Part shown: positions 16,898-25,331 of the stretch, piece after piece
How positions within the stretch are numbered: the stretch's first letter is position 1
Layout of the letters: each line of letters opens with the position of its first letter
Origin: Rikenellaceae bacterium
GTDB taxonomy: Bacteria > Bacteroidota > Bacteroidia > Bacteroidales > UBA932
NCBI GenBank assembly: GCA_003542575.1
Contig: DPKJ01000008.1
Location: 97,678 to 161,677 of the forward strand
DNA length: 64,000 bases
Direction: 5' to 3'
Made by a program: the position numbers and the translations under genes
Notes under the pieces: model-generated
What the model was told of the DNA's origin: nothing
The model's database searches: none
The model's input: only the letters and a program-made list of their open reading frames with translations

Positions 16898-17971
16898 ATG
16901 AAAAATCTATTTAAGACCCTATTAATTGCAATAGCGCTGATTATTACAATCAGAGCAGAAGCTCAAATCATTAACCCGGGACAGGGAGCTCCTGCCGGAG
17001 CCATTGTGTATTCTCTTCCAATGACATCCATAAATCTCAAGATAGATGCTGAATATGAGTTGTTTACTGCTGGTCCCTATGCAAGATTTGCACAGAAATA
17101 TCTGGGAGTTCAGGCAAGGGAAGAAAATAGAGAGACATACAGGATTACTTCTGTACAGATGATCCCCTATATTGAGGCCGATCCTTCAATTAATATTGCC
17201 CTGAATCTTGGAAACAATAAGAATGCCTCAGCCAATTTTCTTGAGATGATTAATCAGGGGTTGATAATGTGGTCTGACTCCTATGCAGGAAAGATGGCAA
17301 AAATGCAATTTCCTACTCTTGCAGGCAATTCTGACTTTCTCCGCTCAATGTCGGGCTCCAATCTCACCAACGAAATGACAACCCTGTACAGAACAGTTCA
17401 AGGCAGATCAAGCCTGGACAGGGCAGCAGTACAGCAAACCCAGGTGGTGGAAAAAAGCCTTGAAAAGAGGGCTGAGGAGACGGCCAATCTGATTTTTAAA
17501 CTCAGAGCCAAGAGGCTGGAGATAATTACCGGAGAGACAGATGCGACATTCAGCGGTGATGCGCTAAGAGCAGCTATCGCAGAGATCAATAGACTTGAGC
17601 GGGAGTATCTCGATCTGTTTCTGGGTAAAACCGATTTTGGTAAACAGACAATGTCTTTTGATGTTGTTCCAAAAACAGACAACGAGAAGCAAATTTATAT
17701 TGCATTCCGTCTCTCCGACTCTCAGGGTCTGTTGCCGGCAAGCAATCTGTCGGGACGTCCGATTGTAATGGAGTTGATCAGAGAAGATGCAGCCGTTGCC
17801 GTAAACATGGATGCCACAGCCGGACGTGGGAGAGTGATTTACAGAAAACCTGCCATTGTGAATGCAAGGCTTACTGACGGGCAAACTGTTCTGATTCAAT
17901 CCAGAGTTCCTGTTTATCAACTTGGCAATATAATGTCGTTCCCTATTGAAATTGCTACCGGAAGGTTGTAA
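16898..17971 (+). CDS. DUF4831-family secreted protein
   Basis: The 357-residue protein has a signal peptide ending in RAEAQ near residue 22. The mature part opens with GAIVYSLPMTSINLKIDAEYE and FTAGPYARFAQKYLG, the pattern I associate with DUF4831, a family restricted mostly to Bacteroidota. A central helical, coiled-coil-like stretch (about residues 180-245, rich in Glu, Lys, Arg and Ala) contains KRAEETANLIFKLRAKR. No enzymatic motif is visible and the function is unknown. It follows the acyltransferase gene by 65 bases and may share its transcript, hinting at an envelope role. Confidence 0.8.
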   Translation: MKNLFKTLLIAIALIITIRAEAQIINPGQGAPAGAIVYSLPMTSINLKIDAEYELFTAGPYARFAQKYLGVQAREENRETYRITSVQMIPYIEADPSINIALNLGNNKNASANFLEMINQGLIMWSDSYAGKMAKMQFPTLAGNSDFLRSMSGSNLTNEMTTLYRTVQGRSSLDRAAVQQTQVVEKSLEKRAEETANLIFKLRAKRLEIITGETDATFSGDALRAAIAEINRLEREYLDLFLGKTDFGKQTMSFDVVPKTDNEKQIYIAFRLSDSQGLLPASNLSGRPIVMELIREDAAVAVNMDATAGRGRVIYRKPAIVNARLTDGQTVLIQSRVPVYQLGNIMSFPIEIATGRL

Positions 17972-17988
17972 TTATGCCTCTTTTTTAG

Positions 17989-17996
17989 TATTTTTG
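17989..17996 (+). promoter_or_regulatory. Promoter of pepD (-7 element)
   Basis: TATTTTTG matches TAnnTTTG. A TTG at 17966-17968 lies 20 bases upstream, at the -33 position. The pepD ATG is 54 bases downstream. Confidence 0.6.
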
Positions 17997-18049
17997 ACTC
18001 TTTACGCGAAAAATAATTCAATTAAATATTAATCTTTAAAATTACCGTT

Positions 18050-19504
18050 ATGGACATCAGAGAATTGAAACCCGAAAGGGTATGGACCCATTTTTATTCA
18101 CTAACCCAAATCCCACGCCCTTCAAAAAAAGAGGAAAAAGCAGTGCTTTTCCTTGAAAAGTTTGGCAAAGACCTGGGACTTGAGACAATAAAAGATCAAC
18201 TGGGAAACATTATTATAAGAAAGCCCGCCAGCAAAGGCATGGAAAACAGAAAGGGAATTATTTTTCAGGCACACATAGATATGGTTCCCCAGAAGAATAG
18301 TGATAAAGTACACGACTTTGAAAAAGACCCAATTATCCCAAGAGTAGTTGAAGACTGGATGTACGCTACCGGAACAACCCTTGGAGCAGATAATGGTCTT
18401 GGTATTGCTGTTGCAATGGCAGTTCTCGAAGACAAAGATATGGTACACGGTCCTGTAGAGGCACTGTTTACAATTGACGAAGAGGCAGGAATGAATGGAG
18501 CACGTGGACTGAAGGCAGGTTTGCTTAAAGGAGACATTCTTATAAATCTTGACTCTGAAGATGAGGGAGAGCTTTATGTAGGATGTGCAGGAGGTCTTGA
18601 TGCCAATGTTAAATTTACATATAGCGAAGTTGCTACACCTGCCGGTACAGAAGGTTACAAGCTAATCTTAACAGGTCTTAAAGGCGGTCACTCGGGAATG
18701 GATATCGTTCTTGGCAGAGGCAATGCTAACAAGGCACTTGTAAGAATTTTGCTGCCTCTGATGAAAGATCTTGGTGCATCTCTGGCCTCAATTGAAGGTG
18801 GAAGTCTCAGAAACGCAATTCCGAGAGAGGGTTTTGCAACTCTAGCAATTCCGGTTGCAAATGCAGAAGCTGCGAAAAAAGTTGTTGAAAAACACTTTAC
18901 CGAGATGAAGCATGAACTTTCGGCACATGAAGCTGATCTTAAGATTACACTTGAGAAATGTGACACCCCCGCTACCATAATTGACAATAAGACCGCTCTG
19001 AACATGGTTAAAGCAGTCTATGCATGTCCTAACGGAGTAGAGAGGATGAGTGATGCTATGCCGGGTCTTGTCGAGACTTCAAATAATCTTGCAATTGTTA
19101 AATCCGGCAACGGAATGATTGAGATCAGCTGCCTTATGAGAAGTTCAGTTGACTCAGCTAAAGATATTCTTGCTGCTGCAATTGCTTCAACATTTGAATT
19201 GGCAGGAGCTGAGGTTTCTCTGTCCGGTGGTTATCCGGGGTGGAAGCCAAATATGGATTCAGATATCCTTAAGACGATGAAGTCAGTTTATAAAAAACTT
19301 TACGGCAATGAGCCGGAGGTTAAAGCGATTCATGCCGGTCTGGAATGTGGTATTTTAGGAGGAGCTTATCCTAATTGGGATATGATTTCATGTGGACCAA
19401 CAATCCGTTCTCCTCACTCACCTGACGAGAGGGTACATATTCCGACTGTTCAGAAATGGTGGGATTACATTATTGAGGTGCTTAAAAATGCACCTGTAAA
19501 ATAA
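18050..19504 (+). CDS. pepD: Aminoacyl-histidine dipeptidase (PepD, M20 family)
   Basis: The 484-residue protein matches PepD over its whole length: FQAHIDMVPQK (first metal ligand), GADNGLGIAVAMAVLED (bridging Asp), DEEAGMNGARGL (catalytic Glu), and LECGILGGAYPNWDMISCGP near the C-terminus. PepD is a cytoplasmic zinc dipeptidase that splits Xaa-His and other dipeptides. The M20 dimerisation domain sits in the middle, around GLKGGHSGMDI. It may work with the oligopeptide transporter encoded upstream to use imported peptides. Confidence 0.95.
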   Translation: MDIRELKPERVWTHFYSLTQIPRPSKKEEKAVLFLEKFGKDLGLETIKDQLGNIIIRKPASKGMENRKGIIFQAHIDMVPQKNSDKVHDFEKDPIIPRVVEDWMYATGTTLGADNGLGIAVAMAVLEDKDMVHGPVEALFTIDEEAGMNGARGLKAGLLKGDILINLDSEDEGELYVGCAGGLDANVKFTYSEVATPAGTEGYKLILTGLKGGHSGMDIVLGRGNANKALVRILLPLMKDLGASLASIEGGSLRNAIPREGFATLAIPVANAEAAKKVVEKHFTEMKHELSAHEADLKITLEKCDTPATIIDNKTALNMVKAVYACPNGVERMSDAMPGLVETSNNLAIVKSGNGMIEISCLMRSSVDSAKDILAAAIASTFELAGAEVSLSGGYPGWKPNMDSDILKTMKSVYKKLYGNEPEVKAIHAGLECGILGGAYPNWDMISCGPTIRSPHSPDERVHIPTVQKWWDYIIEVLKNAPVK

Positions 19505-19520
19505 TAAGTTACCAAAATAA

Positions 19521-19551
19521 TTTGTAGGGCTGAAAATATTCGTTATATTTG
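19521..19551 (+). promoter_or_regulatory. Promoter of the rpsF-rpsR-rplI operon
   Basis: TTTG at 19521-19524 and TATATTTG at 19544-19551 are separated by 19 bases, a full match to the Bacteroidota -33/-7 consensus. The rpsF ATG is at 19585. Confidence 0.75.
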
Positions 19552-19584
19552 CAGCCCTTTTTTAATTATTAAAGTTTAATAAAA

Positions 19585-19938
19585 ATGTTAAGAAATTACG
19601 AAACCGTTTTCATTGCAACTCCCGTTTTATCTGATGTTCAGATAAAGGAAGCGGTAAAAAAGTATCGTGACTTCATTACCGACAATGGTGGTGAAATTGT
19701 ACACGAAGAGGATTGGGGCCTCAAGAAATTGGCTTACCCAATCCAGAAAAAAACTACAGGTTTTTATCACCTGATTGAATTCAAGGCAGACCCTGCCATG
19801 ATATCAAAACTCGAGATTCAGTATCGTCGTGATGAGAGAATCATCAGATTTCTGACTTTTGCCCTTGACAAACATGCAGCGGCATATGCAGAGAAGAGAA
19901 GAGCGAACAAATCTGAGACTAAAGCTAAGGAGGTTTAA
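19585..19938 (+). CDS. rpsF: 30S ribosomal protein bS6
   Basis: The 117-residue protein starts [17 protein letters not shown] and contains the bS6 core motif [21 protein letters not shown], followed by [11 protein letters not shown]. bS6 binds the 30S platform together with bS18, whose gene follows 2 bases downstream. The short charged C-terminal tail ([13 protein letters not shown]) is variable in the family. It is the first gene of the rpsF-rpsR-rplI operon. Confidence 0.97.
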   Translation: MLRNYETVFIATPVLSDVQIKEAVKKYRDFITDNGGEIVHEEDWGLKKLAYPIQKKTTGFYHLIEFKADPAMISKLEIQYRRDERIIRFLTFALDKHAAAYAEKRRANKSETKAKEV

Positions 19939-19940
19939 TT

Positions 19941-20213
19941 ATGGCAAATCCAGCAAACAACGAAATTCGTTATCTAAATCCTCCTACTGTTGAGGTTAAA
20001 AAGAAGAAGTACTGCCGTTTTAAAAAATCAGGCATTAAGTACATTGACTACAAAGACGCTGAGTTTTTAAAGAAGTTTCTTAATGAGCAGGGTAAGATTC
20101 TTCCCCGCCGTCTTACAGGAACGTCTCTGAAATTCCAGAAGAAAGTTTCACAGGCTGTTAAGCGTGCAAGACACCTTGCTTTGCTGCCATACGTTACAGA
20201 TTTAATGAAATAA
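19941..20213 (+). CDS. rpsR: 30S ribosomal protein bS18
   Basis: The 90-residue protein has the bS18 signature: [22 protein letters not shown], then [32 protein letters not shown]. It is the bS6 partner in the small subunit. The single cysteine of the CRFKK motif does not form a CxxC zinc site. It lies 2 bases after rpsF. Confidence 0.97.
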   Translation: MANPANNEIRYLNPPTVEVKKKKYCRFKKSGIKYIDYKDAEFLKKFLNEQGKILPRRLTGTSLKFQKKVSQAVKRARHLALLPYVTDLMK

Positions 20214-20231
20214 GCAAAGGAGAGAGATAAT

Positions 20232-20684
20232 ATGGAAATTATACTAATACAGGATGTTCCTAATTTAGGTCATAAAGACGATATCGTTACAGTACGTAAC
20301 GGATATGCAACAAATTATCTGATTCCTAAGGGTTTTGCGAAAATGGCAACCCCTTCTGCAAAAAAGATGCATGCCGAAAACCTAAGACAGAGAGCTCATA
20401 AAGAGGCAAATATCAGAGCTGAGGCAGCTGCTCAGGCTGCTAAGCTTGAAGGAGCTCAAGTGACTATTGCGACTAAAGTTAGTTCAACCGGTAAGATATT
20501 CGGATCGGTTAACAATATTCAGGTTGCAGAGGCCCTTGCTGCCAAAGGATTTGAAATTGACAGAAGAAATATCTCAATTCTTGGTGAAGAATCTGTTAAA
20601 GAGATTGGCATTTATGATGCAGTTGTTAAGATTTACAAGGAGATCAAAGCCAATATCAAAATCGAAATTACCGCAGATAATTAA
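20232..20684 (+). CDS. rplI: 50S ribosomal protein bL9
   Basis: The 150-residue protein has the N-terminal bL9 domain (MEIILIQDVPNLGHKDDIVTVRNGYATNYLIPKGFA), the connecting helix, and a C-terminal domain (KIFGSVNNIQVAEAL). AAGGAGAGA lies about 10 bases before the ATG, one of few Shine-Dalgarno-like sequences here. It closes the operon and is followed by a hairpin. Confidence 0.97.
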   Translation: MEIILIQDVPNLGHKDDIVTVRNGYATNYLIPKGFAKMATPSAKKMHAENLRQRAHKEANIRAEAAAQAAKLEGAQVTIATKVSSTGKIFGSVNNIQVAEALAAKGFEIDRRNISILGEESVKEIGIYDAVVKIYKEIKANIKIEITADN

Positions 20685-20712
20685 TCTTTCCGCAAATTTT
20701 GAATATAATATG

Positions 20713-20740
20713 AAAGCTGTCTTAGGGCAGCTTTTTTTTA
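20713..20740 (+). terminator. Terminator of rpsF-rpsR-rplI
   Basis: AAAGCTG and CAGCTTT form a stem around a short loop and are followed by a run of T. Confidence 0.7.
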
Positions 20741-20794
20741 CAGAGAGCTGTAAAAATATATTCAAATAATTGAACAACAATCAATCTTTATTGT

Positions 20795-20802
20795 TATATT
20801 TG
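20795..20802 (+). promoter_or_regulatory. -7 promoter element of the OmpA-family gene
   Basis: TATATTTG matches TAnnTTTG, 28 bases upstream of the ATG at 20831. Confidence 0.55.
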
Positions 20803-20830
20803 ATCAAATCTACCAAAAACAAATCTGGAT

Positions 20831-21997
20831 ATGAAAAGGAAATTTCTTACATTGACACTTCTGCTGATTACAGCAGTGTCATTCTCACAGAATCAGCCAG
20901 AGGGGAGCAAATATGGTCCCTTCCTGACAAATAAATTCTTCGACAACTGGTTTATTTCAGCCGGCGGTGGCATACAATGGATGTATGGAGAGCACGATAC
21001 AAAGGCATCATTTAAAAATAGAATCACGCCAGCCATTGACATTTCACTAGGTAAATGGATTACTCCTTCAATAGGAATAAGAGGCCAGTTTGGCGGCTTC
21101 ACTATGAAAGGGCTCTCTACAGACCCAACTGCAAAATTCATCGAAGGTCCTTCTGATGATTGCGCCGGATGTTTTGAAGAGAAATTCAATTTCTTCAATC
21201 TCCACGGTGACCTTATGTGGAACCTCTCAAATACTATTGGAGGCTACAGACAAGATCGCATCCTGGAGTTTATTCCATTCCTTGGAGTCGGTTATGCCCG
21301 CTCATATAAGGAAAATGTTAATCCTGTTTACAAAGAGGCTTCTGCAACAGTGGGTCTGCTTAACAAAATTCGTCTTTCACAGGCTGTTGATTTCAATGTT
21401 GAGCTTAAAGCCCTATTGGTAAATGACAGATTCGACGGTTATGAAGTCGGTCAGGGTATTGAAGAGCTTGTTTCTGCAACTATCGGTTTTACTTATAATT
21501 TCAAGAAGAGAGGTTTTGACAAATATGTTGAACCTATACCTTGTGATTACTCTCCTTACACTTCAAAAATTTCTGATCTTGAGCAAAGGATCGCAGATGC
21601 TGATGCTAAAGCAAGTAAACTTGCATCTGACCTTGCAAGCGAAAAGAACAGAAAGCCAGAGGTTATAAAGTCTGTTGAATATATAGCTTCTCCAATTGCT
21701 ATATTCTTCCCTATCAATCAGTCTAAGCTGACAGATATGGATCTTATCAATCTTGGCACATTCGCAGAGGCTGTTAAGAAAACCGGTAAGACATACAAGA
21801 TTATGGGATCTGCCGACAAAGCTACAGGCAGCAAAAAGATTAATCTAAAACTAAGTCAGGATCGTGCAGCCAGTGTTTACAATGCACTTGTAAATAAATT
21901 TGGCGTTAATGCCTCACAACTTGAGGTAATTGCAAAAGGTGACGAAAACGAACCTTTCGACAAGCCTGTTCTGAATCGTGTTGTAATTCTCGAATAA
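20831..21997 (+). CDS. OmpA-family outer-membrane protein
   Basis: The 388-residue protein has a signal peptide ending in VSFSQ near residue 19. A beta-barrel N-terminal half follows (about 20-235, ending in GFTYNFKKRGFD). A short coiled-coil linker (ISDLEQRIADADAKASKLASDL) leads to a C-terminal peptidoglycan-binding OmpA domain (about 275-388) containing FPINQSKLTDMDLINLGTFAEAV and LSQDRAASVYNALVNKFG. Such proteins tie the outer membrane to the murein layer. It is a single-gene unit with its own promoter and terminator. Confidence 0.9.
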   Translation: MKRKFLTLTLLLITAVSFSQNQPEGSKYGPFLTNKFFDNWFISAGGGIQWMYGEHDTKASFKNRITPAIDISLGKWITPSIGIRGQFGGFTMKGLSTDPTAKFIEGPSDDCAGCFEEKFNFFNLHGDLMWNLSNTIGGYRQDRILEFIPFLGVGYARSYKENVNPVYKEASATVGLLNKIRLSQAVDFNVELKALLVNDRFDGYEVGQGIEELVSATIGFTYNFKKRGFDKYVEPIPCDYSPYTSKISDLEQRIADADAKASKLASDLASEKNRKPEVIKSVEYIASPIAIFFPINQSKLTDMDLINLGTFAEAVKKTGKTYKIMGSADKATGSKKINLKLSQDRAASVYNALVNKFGVNASQLEVIAKGDENEPFDKPVLNRVVILE

Positions 21998-22018
21998 TTA
22001 CTAACTCATATTACATAG

Positions 22019-22049
22019 AAAAGACTGTCCGCATGGGCAGTCTTTTTTT
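22019..22049 (+). terminator. Terminator of the OmpA-family gene
   Basis: AAAGACTGTCC and GGGCAGTCTTT form a stem with a GCAT loop and are followed by T7. Confidence 0.85.
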
Positions 22050-22100
22050 GTTACAACGGCTAATTTTTTTGTATAACTTAGTGCCCATAAAATATTTACA

Positions 22101-23072
22101 ATGAAAACATCAGAAAACAAATCAGTTGTAGTAGGCGAACAGCCTTTTAACGGAGTATGTATTAACGGATTTCTTGTACTCTTTTTGGACCTTATTCTCA
22201 TTGCAGTGTCAGTTGCACTTATGTTTCAAACCGAACTTCTAGGTGATTGGATTATAATTCTTTCAATTCTGGGATTCATGTCTTCTATGCTTTTATGGGC
22301 GGGTTTCATGCAGCTTGAGCCAAATGAAGCAAGAGCCATGGTATTTTTTGGCAAGTATAAGGGAACCTTCAAAAAGACAGGCTTTTTTTGGGTTAACCCA
22401 TTTACCGCAAAAAAGAAACTTTCACTTAGAGCACGGAATCTTGATGTTAAACCTATTAAGGTTAATGATAAAGCAGGTAATCCGATTATGATTGGTCTGG
22501 TGCTTGTCTGGAGACTCAGAGATACCTATAAGGCAATGTTTGAAATAGATGCGCAAACAATGGCAAGGTCGGGTGTTCAGCCTGGGGCAGTATCAGGTGA
22601 CCAGACAGTTGGTAACAGAATGAACGCATTTGAAAATTTTGTCAAGGTTCAATCAGATGCAGCTTTAAGACAGGTTGCGGGACAATATGCCTATGATGAC
22701 AACGAAGTTGCAGAAAGTCAGCTGACTCTAAGAGGTGGTGGTGAGGAAATTAATCAGCAGTTGGTTAATGAACTAAATAATCGGCTAAGTATGGCCGGTA
22801 TAGAGGTGTGTGAAGCCAGAATCAATTACCTTGCCTATGCACCTGAGATTGCTGCAGTGATGTTGCGACGTCAACAGGCTTCGGCTGTTATTGCTGCCAG
22901 AGAAAAGATTGTTGAGGGAGCTGTTTCAATGGTTAAAATGGCACTTGAAAAAATCGATAGTGAAGGAATTGCAACATTTGATAAAGATGCAAAAGTTAAA
23001 ATGGTTTCAAACCTGCTAGTGGTTCTTTGTGCCGACGAAGCTGCGCAGCCGGTCATAAACACAGGAGACTAA
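22101..23072 (+). CDS. SPFH-domain (stomatin/flotillin-like) membrane protein
   Basis: The 323-residue protein has two N-terminal hydrophobic segments (about residues 22-45 and 48-70), then an SPFH domain beginning LEPNEARAMVFFGKYKGT and including VNDKAGNPIMIGLVLVWRLRD. A helical region with LNNRLSMAGIEVCEARINYLAYAPEIAAVMLRRQQA closes it. SPFH proteins form large ring-like membrane scaffolds and often guide proteases. No NfeD-like partner or protease gene is adjacent, so the local job is unknown. Confidence 0.88.
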   Translation: MKTSENKSVVVGEQPFNGVCINGFLVLFLDLILIAVSVALMFQTELLGDWIIILSILGFMSSMLLWAGFMQLEPNEARAMVFFGKYKGTFKKTGFFWVNPFTAKKKLSLRARNLDVKPIKVNDKAGNPIMIGLVLVWRLRDTYKAMFEIDAQTMARSGVQPGAVSGDQTVGNRMNAFENFVKVQSDAALRQVAGQYAYDDNEVAESQLTLRGGGEEINQQLVNELNNRLSMAGIEVCEARINYLAYAPEIAAVMLRRQQASAVIAAREKIVEGAVSMVKMALEKIDSEGIATFDKDAKVKMVSNLLVVLCADEAAQPVINTGD

Positions 23073-23125
23073 TTGCTCCAATCCGGGGAAACCGGAATCC
23101 AATCTCCACAAAATAACTAATAGAC

Positions 23126-23161
23126 TTAGTTGTGTAACTAATAAAAATAGTTGTATAACTA
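23126..23161. promoter_or_regulatory. Two operator dyads, probable BlaI-type sites
   Basis: TTAGTTGTGTAACTAA (23126-23141) and TAGTTGTATAACTA (23148-23161) are inverted repeats with a 4-base centre, and their centres are 21 bases apart (two helical turns). The second overlaps the -33 region of the promoter. Autorepression by the downstream BlaI-like protein is the simplest reading. Confidence 0.65.
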
Positions 23162-23180
23162 AATTTATTAGTTATTTTTG
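23151..23180 (+). promoter_or_regulatory. Promoter of the blaI/M56 operon
   Basis: TTG at 23151-23153 and TATTTTTG at 23173-23180 are 19 bases apart, the Bacteroidota -33/-7 spacing. The -33 element lies inside the second operator dyad. Confidence 0.6.
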
Positions 23181-23250
23181 TATTCATAATCATATGAAAG
23201 CTGAATCTGGTTTATAAATATTAATTGAATGCTTTATTAAATATAAGTAT

Positions 23251-23616
23251 ATGAAGAAGTTAACGATTAAAGAAGAGGAGATAATGAATTTTTTCTGGCA
23301 AAATGGTCCGCTCTTTGTCCGGGAGATTGTAGAGCTCTATTCAGATCCCAGACCCCACTTTAATACACTCTCTACAATTGTAAGAGGCCTGGAGGAGAAA
23401 GGCTTTCTATCTCATACATCCTACGGAAGTACATTTCAGTATTTTCATATAATAGAAGAGGAGGAGTACAAGAGAGGTGCGCTTCAGAATGTGGTGAATA
23501 AATATTTTAAAAGCTCATACCTTGGACTAGTCTCCACATTTATAGAAGAGGAGAAGATATCAGTCGAAGAGCTCAAAAGGCTTATTGAACTTGCAGAGGG
23601 TAAGAAATCTCAATAA
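23251..23616 (+). CDS. BlaI/MecI/CopY-family repressor
   Basis: The 121-residue protein has the winged-helix pattern of the BlaI/MecI family: LTIKEEEIMNFFWQNGPLFVREIVELYS, then FNTLSTIVRGLEEKGFLSHTSYGSTFQYF, and a C-terminal dimerisation helix region. Such repressors are inactivated by proteolysis triggered by a BlaR1/MecR1-type membrane sensor. The sensor-like M56 gene follows 1 base after its stop. The gene is preceded by two operator-like dyads. No beta-lactamase or copper gene is adjacent, so the regulated trait is unknown. Confidence 0.92.
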   Translation: MKKLTIKEEEIMNFFWQNGPLFVREIVELYSDPRPHFNTLSTIVRGLEEKGFLSHTSYGSTFQYFHIIEEEEYKRGALQNVVNKYFKSSYLGLVSTFIEEEKISVEELKRLIELAEGKKSQ

Positions 23617-23617
23617 A

Positions 23618-25255
23618 ATGTTTATGGGTGATTTTCTTGTCTATATTTTACAATCGTCTTTGTCACTTGCTGCCTTTTATCTTTTCTATAAAGTGATGCT
23701 CAGCAGAGAGACATTTCACCGTTTTAACAGAGTTGTATTGTTGTTGATATCACTCTTATCTGTTATTATACCTCTCATAAAATTACCCGGCAATGAGGCT
23801 CTTTTGAGTAACTCTATTTCGCTCAACCTTCAGCAGTTAATGCAGCTTGCTGGGTTTAGTGATGATACTGTTATTACTGCAGGAGCAGATGAAACCTCCA
23901 ATACCATTTGGCCGGTATTTATTGTTATTATTTACCTGACAGGGGTATTAATAACTTTGGCAATCTCTTCCATTTCAATGATCAGAATGGCTCAGTTGAT
24001 TCGCCGAACAGAGTATGGTAAAAGAATCAAATCGGAAGATGGGATAGTTATCGTTTTACACAAAGAGAAAATCGCTCCTTTTTCTTGGATGAAATACATT
24101 GTAATCTCTGAAAATGACTACGATGAGAATGGGAGAGAGATTGTGCTGCACGAAATTGCACATATAAAGAGAGGGCACTCGGCAGATATGATTTTGTGTG
24201 AAATAGTCAAGATTGTACATTGGTTTAACCCTGCAGCGTGGCTCTTTAAACAGGAGATAAAAAATATTCATGAATATCAGGCAGATGATGCCGTAATAAA
24301 AAGCGGAATCGATGCTGCTACCTACCAACTATTATTAATTAAAAAAGCTGTTGGCGAAAGGCTCTACTCTATAGCCAACAGCTTTAACCACAGTAAACTT
24401 AAAAACAGAATTACCATGATTACAAAGAAAAAATCTACCTTATGGTCAGCACTTAGAGTGCTATATGTATTACCACTTTCACTTGTTGCGGTAGCAGCAT
24501 TTGCCTCCGAAGAGATTACATCAGTAATGGCACCGGTTTCAGAGGTCAAAATTAAAGATTTTATTCAGGCTGACACAATTAAAATTAAAAAGAGTACTTC
24601 CGGTAATGATTCCAAAAAAGTTACCTTTAACGATTCCAAGCAAACTTCCAATAATGATTCCAAACAAGCTGCCGGAAATACAATTATCATTAAAACAACA
24701 GATAATAAGAGAGTTGAATTAGACACAATAATTATCCGCAGGTCTGTAAATGATTCAATAAGAGCTGTTTCCAAAACCAAAATAAACACTTTTGTCTATA
24801 CATCTGACTCGGTTGAAAACAACAGAGTTGCCACATTCTCATCAAAAAATGGCGACAGCTTAAACGTACTTATCTTTGTCGACGGTGTTGAAAAAGATAC
24901 GATGTTTATTAAACAAATAGATTCAAAGGACATTAAAGAGGTTAGAGTATTTAGGGGAGCTAAAGCAACTGCTGAATTCGGAGAGAAGGCTAAAAATGGT
25001 GTTGTGGTAATTACTACCAAAGGTGATTTAAAAGAGATAAAAGGTACACTATCTGCAAATGTTGCAGTAAGGGTTTCTGACCGTTCTGATAATCCGCTGT
25101 ATGTTATCGACGGAGTGGTGCAAGACAGAGCTTCATCAAAAGATATCGAACCGAAGAGCATATCATCAATAAAAGTTCTTAAGGGAGAAGCTGCAATTAA
25201 AGAGTATGGAGAGAAGGGAAAGAATGGAGTTATCTTAATTACCCTAAAAAAGTAA
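23618..25255 (+). CDS. M56-family (BlaR1-like) membrane metalloprotease with plug-like C-terminal repeats
   Basis: With the ATG at 23618, 545 residues. N-terminal hydrophobic helices surround a cytoplasmic zinc-protease domain with HEIAHIKRGHSAD (HEXXH, about residue 180) and the downstream NIHEYQADDAVI. After the last membrane helix (near VLYVLPLSLVAVAAFA) comes an exported part with a short NDSK repeat tract. Two plug-like segments follow, each with a KEVRVFRGAKA or SIKVLKGEAA core and ending in NGVVVITTK or NGVILITLK. There is no penicillin-binding sensor domain, unlike BlaR1. It probably cleaves or regulates the BlaI-like repressor encoded just upstream. A TTG start at 23585 would overlap that gene and is not preferred. 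Confidence 0.85.
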   Translation: MFMGDFLVYILQSSLSLAAFYLFYKVMLSRETFHRFNRVVLLLISLLSVIIPLIKLPGNEALLSNSISLNLQQLMQLAGFSDDTVITAGADETSNTIWPVFIVIIYLTGVLITLAISSISMIRMAQLIRRTEYGKRIKSEDGIVIVLHKEKIAPFSWMKYIVISENDYDENGREIVLHEIAHIKRGHSADMILCEIVKIVHWFNPAAWLFKQEIKNIHEYQADDAVIKSGIDAATYQLLLIKKAVGERLYSIANSFNHSKLKNRITMITKKKSTLWSALRVLYVLPLSLVAVAAFASEEITSVMAPVSEVKIKDFIQADTIKIKKSTSGNDSKKVTFNDSKQTSNNDSKQAAGNTIIIKTTDNKRVELDTIIIRRSVNDSIRAVSKTKINTFVYTSDSVENNRVATFSSKNGDSLNVLIFVDGVEKDTMFIKQIDSKDIKEVRVFRGAKATAEFGEKAKNGVVVITTKGDLKEIKGTLSANVAVRVSDRSDNPLYVIDGVVQDRASSKDIEPKSISSIKVLKGEAAIKEYGEKGKNGVILITLKK

Positions 25256-25285
25256 AATAAAAGCATTTAACGCAATATTTTTTGT

Positions 25286-25293
25286 ACCTTTGG
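25286..25293 (+). promoter_or_regulatory. -7 promoter element of glyA
   Basis: TACCTTTG matches TAnnTTTG, 38 bases upstream of the glyA ATG. No clear -33 element was seen. Confidence 0.55.
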
Positions 25294-25331
25294 AGACTCT
25301 TTTTTCAAACGAGTATTAATATTTCACTATA

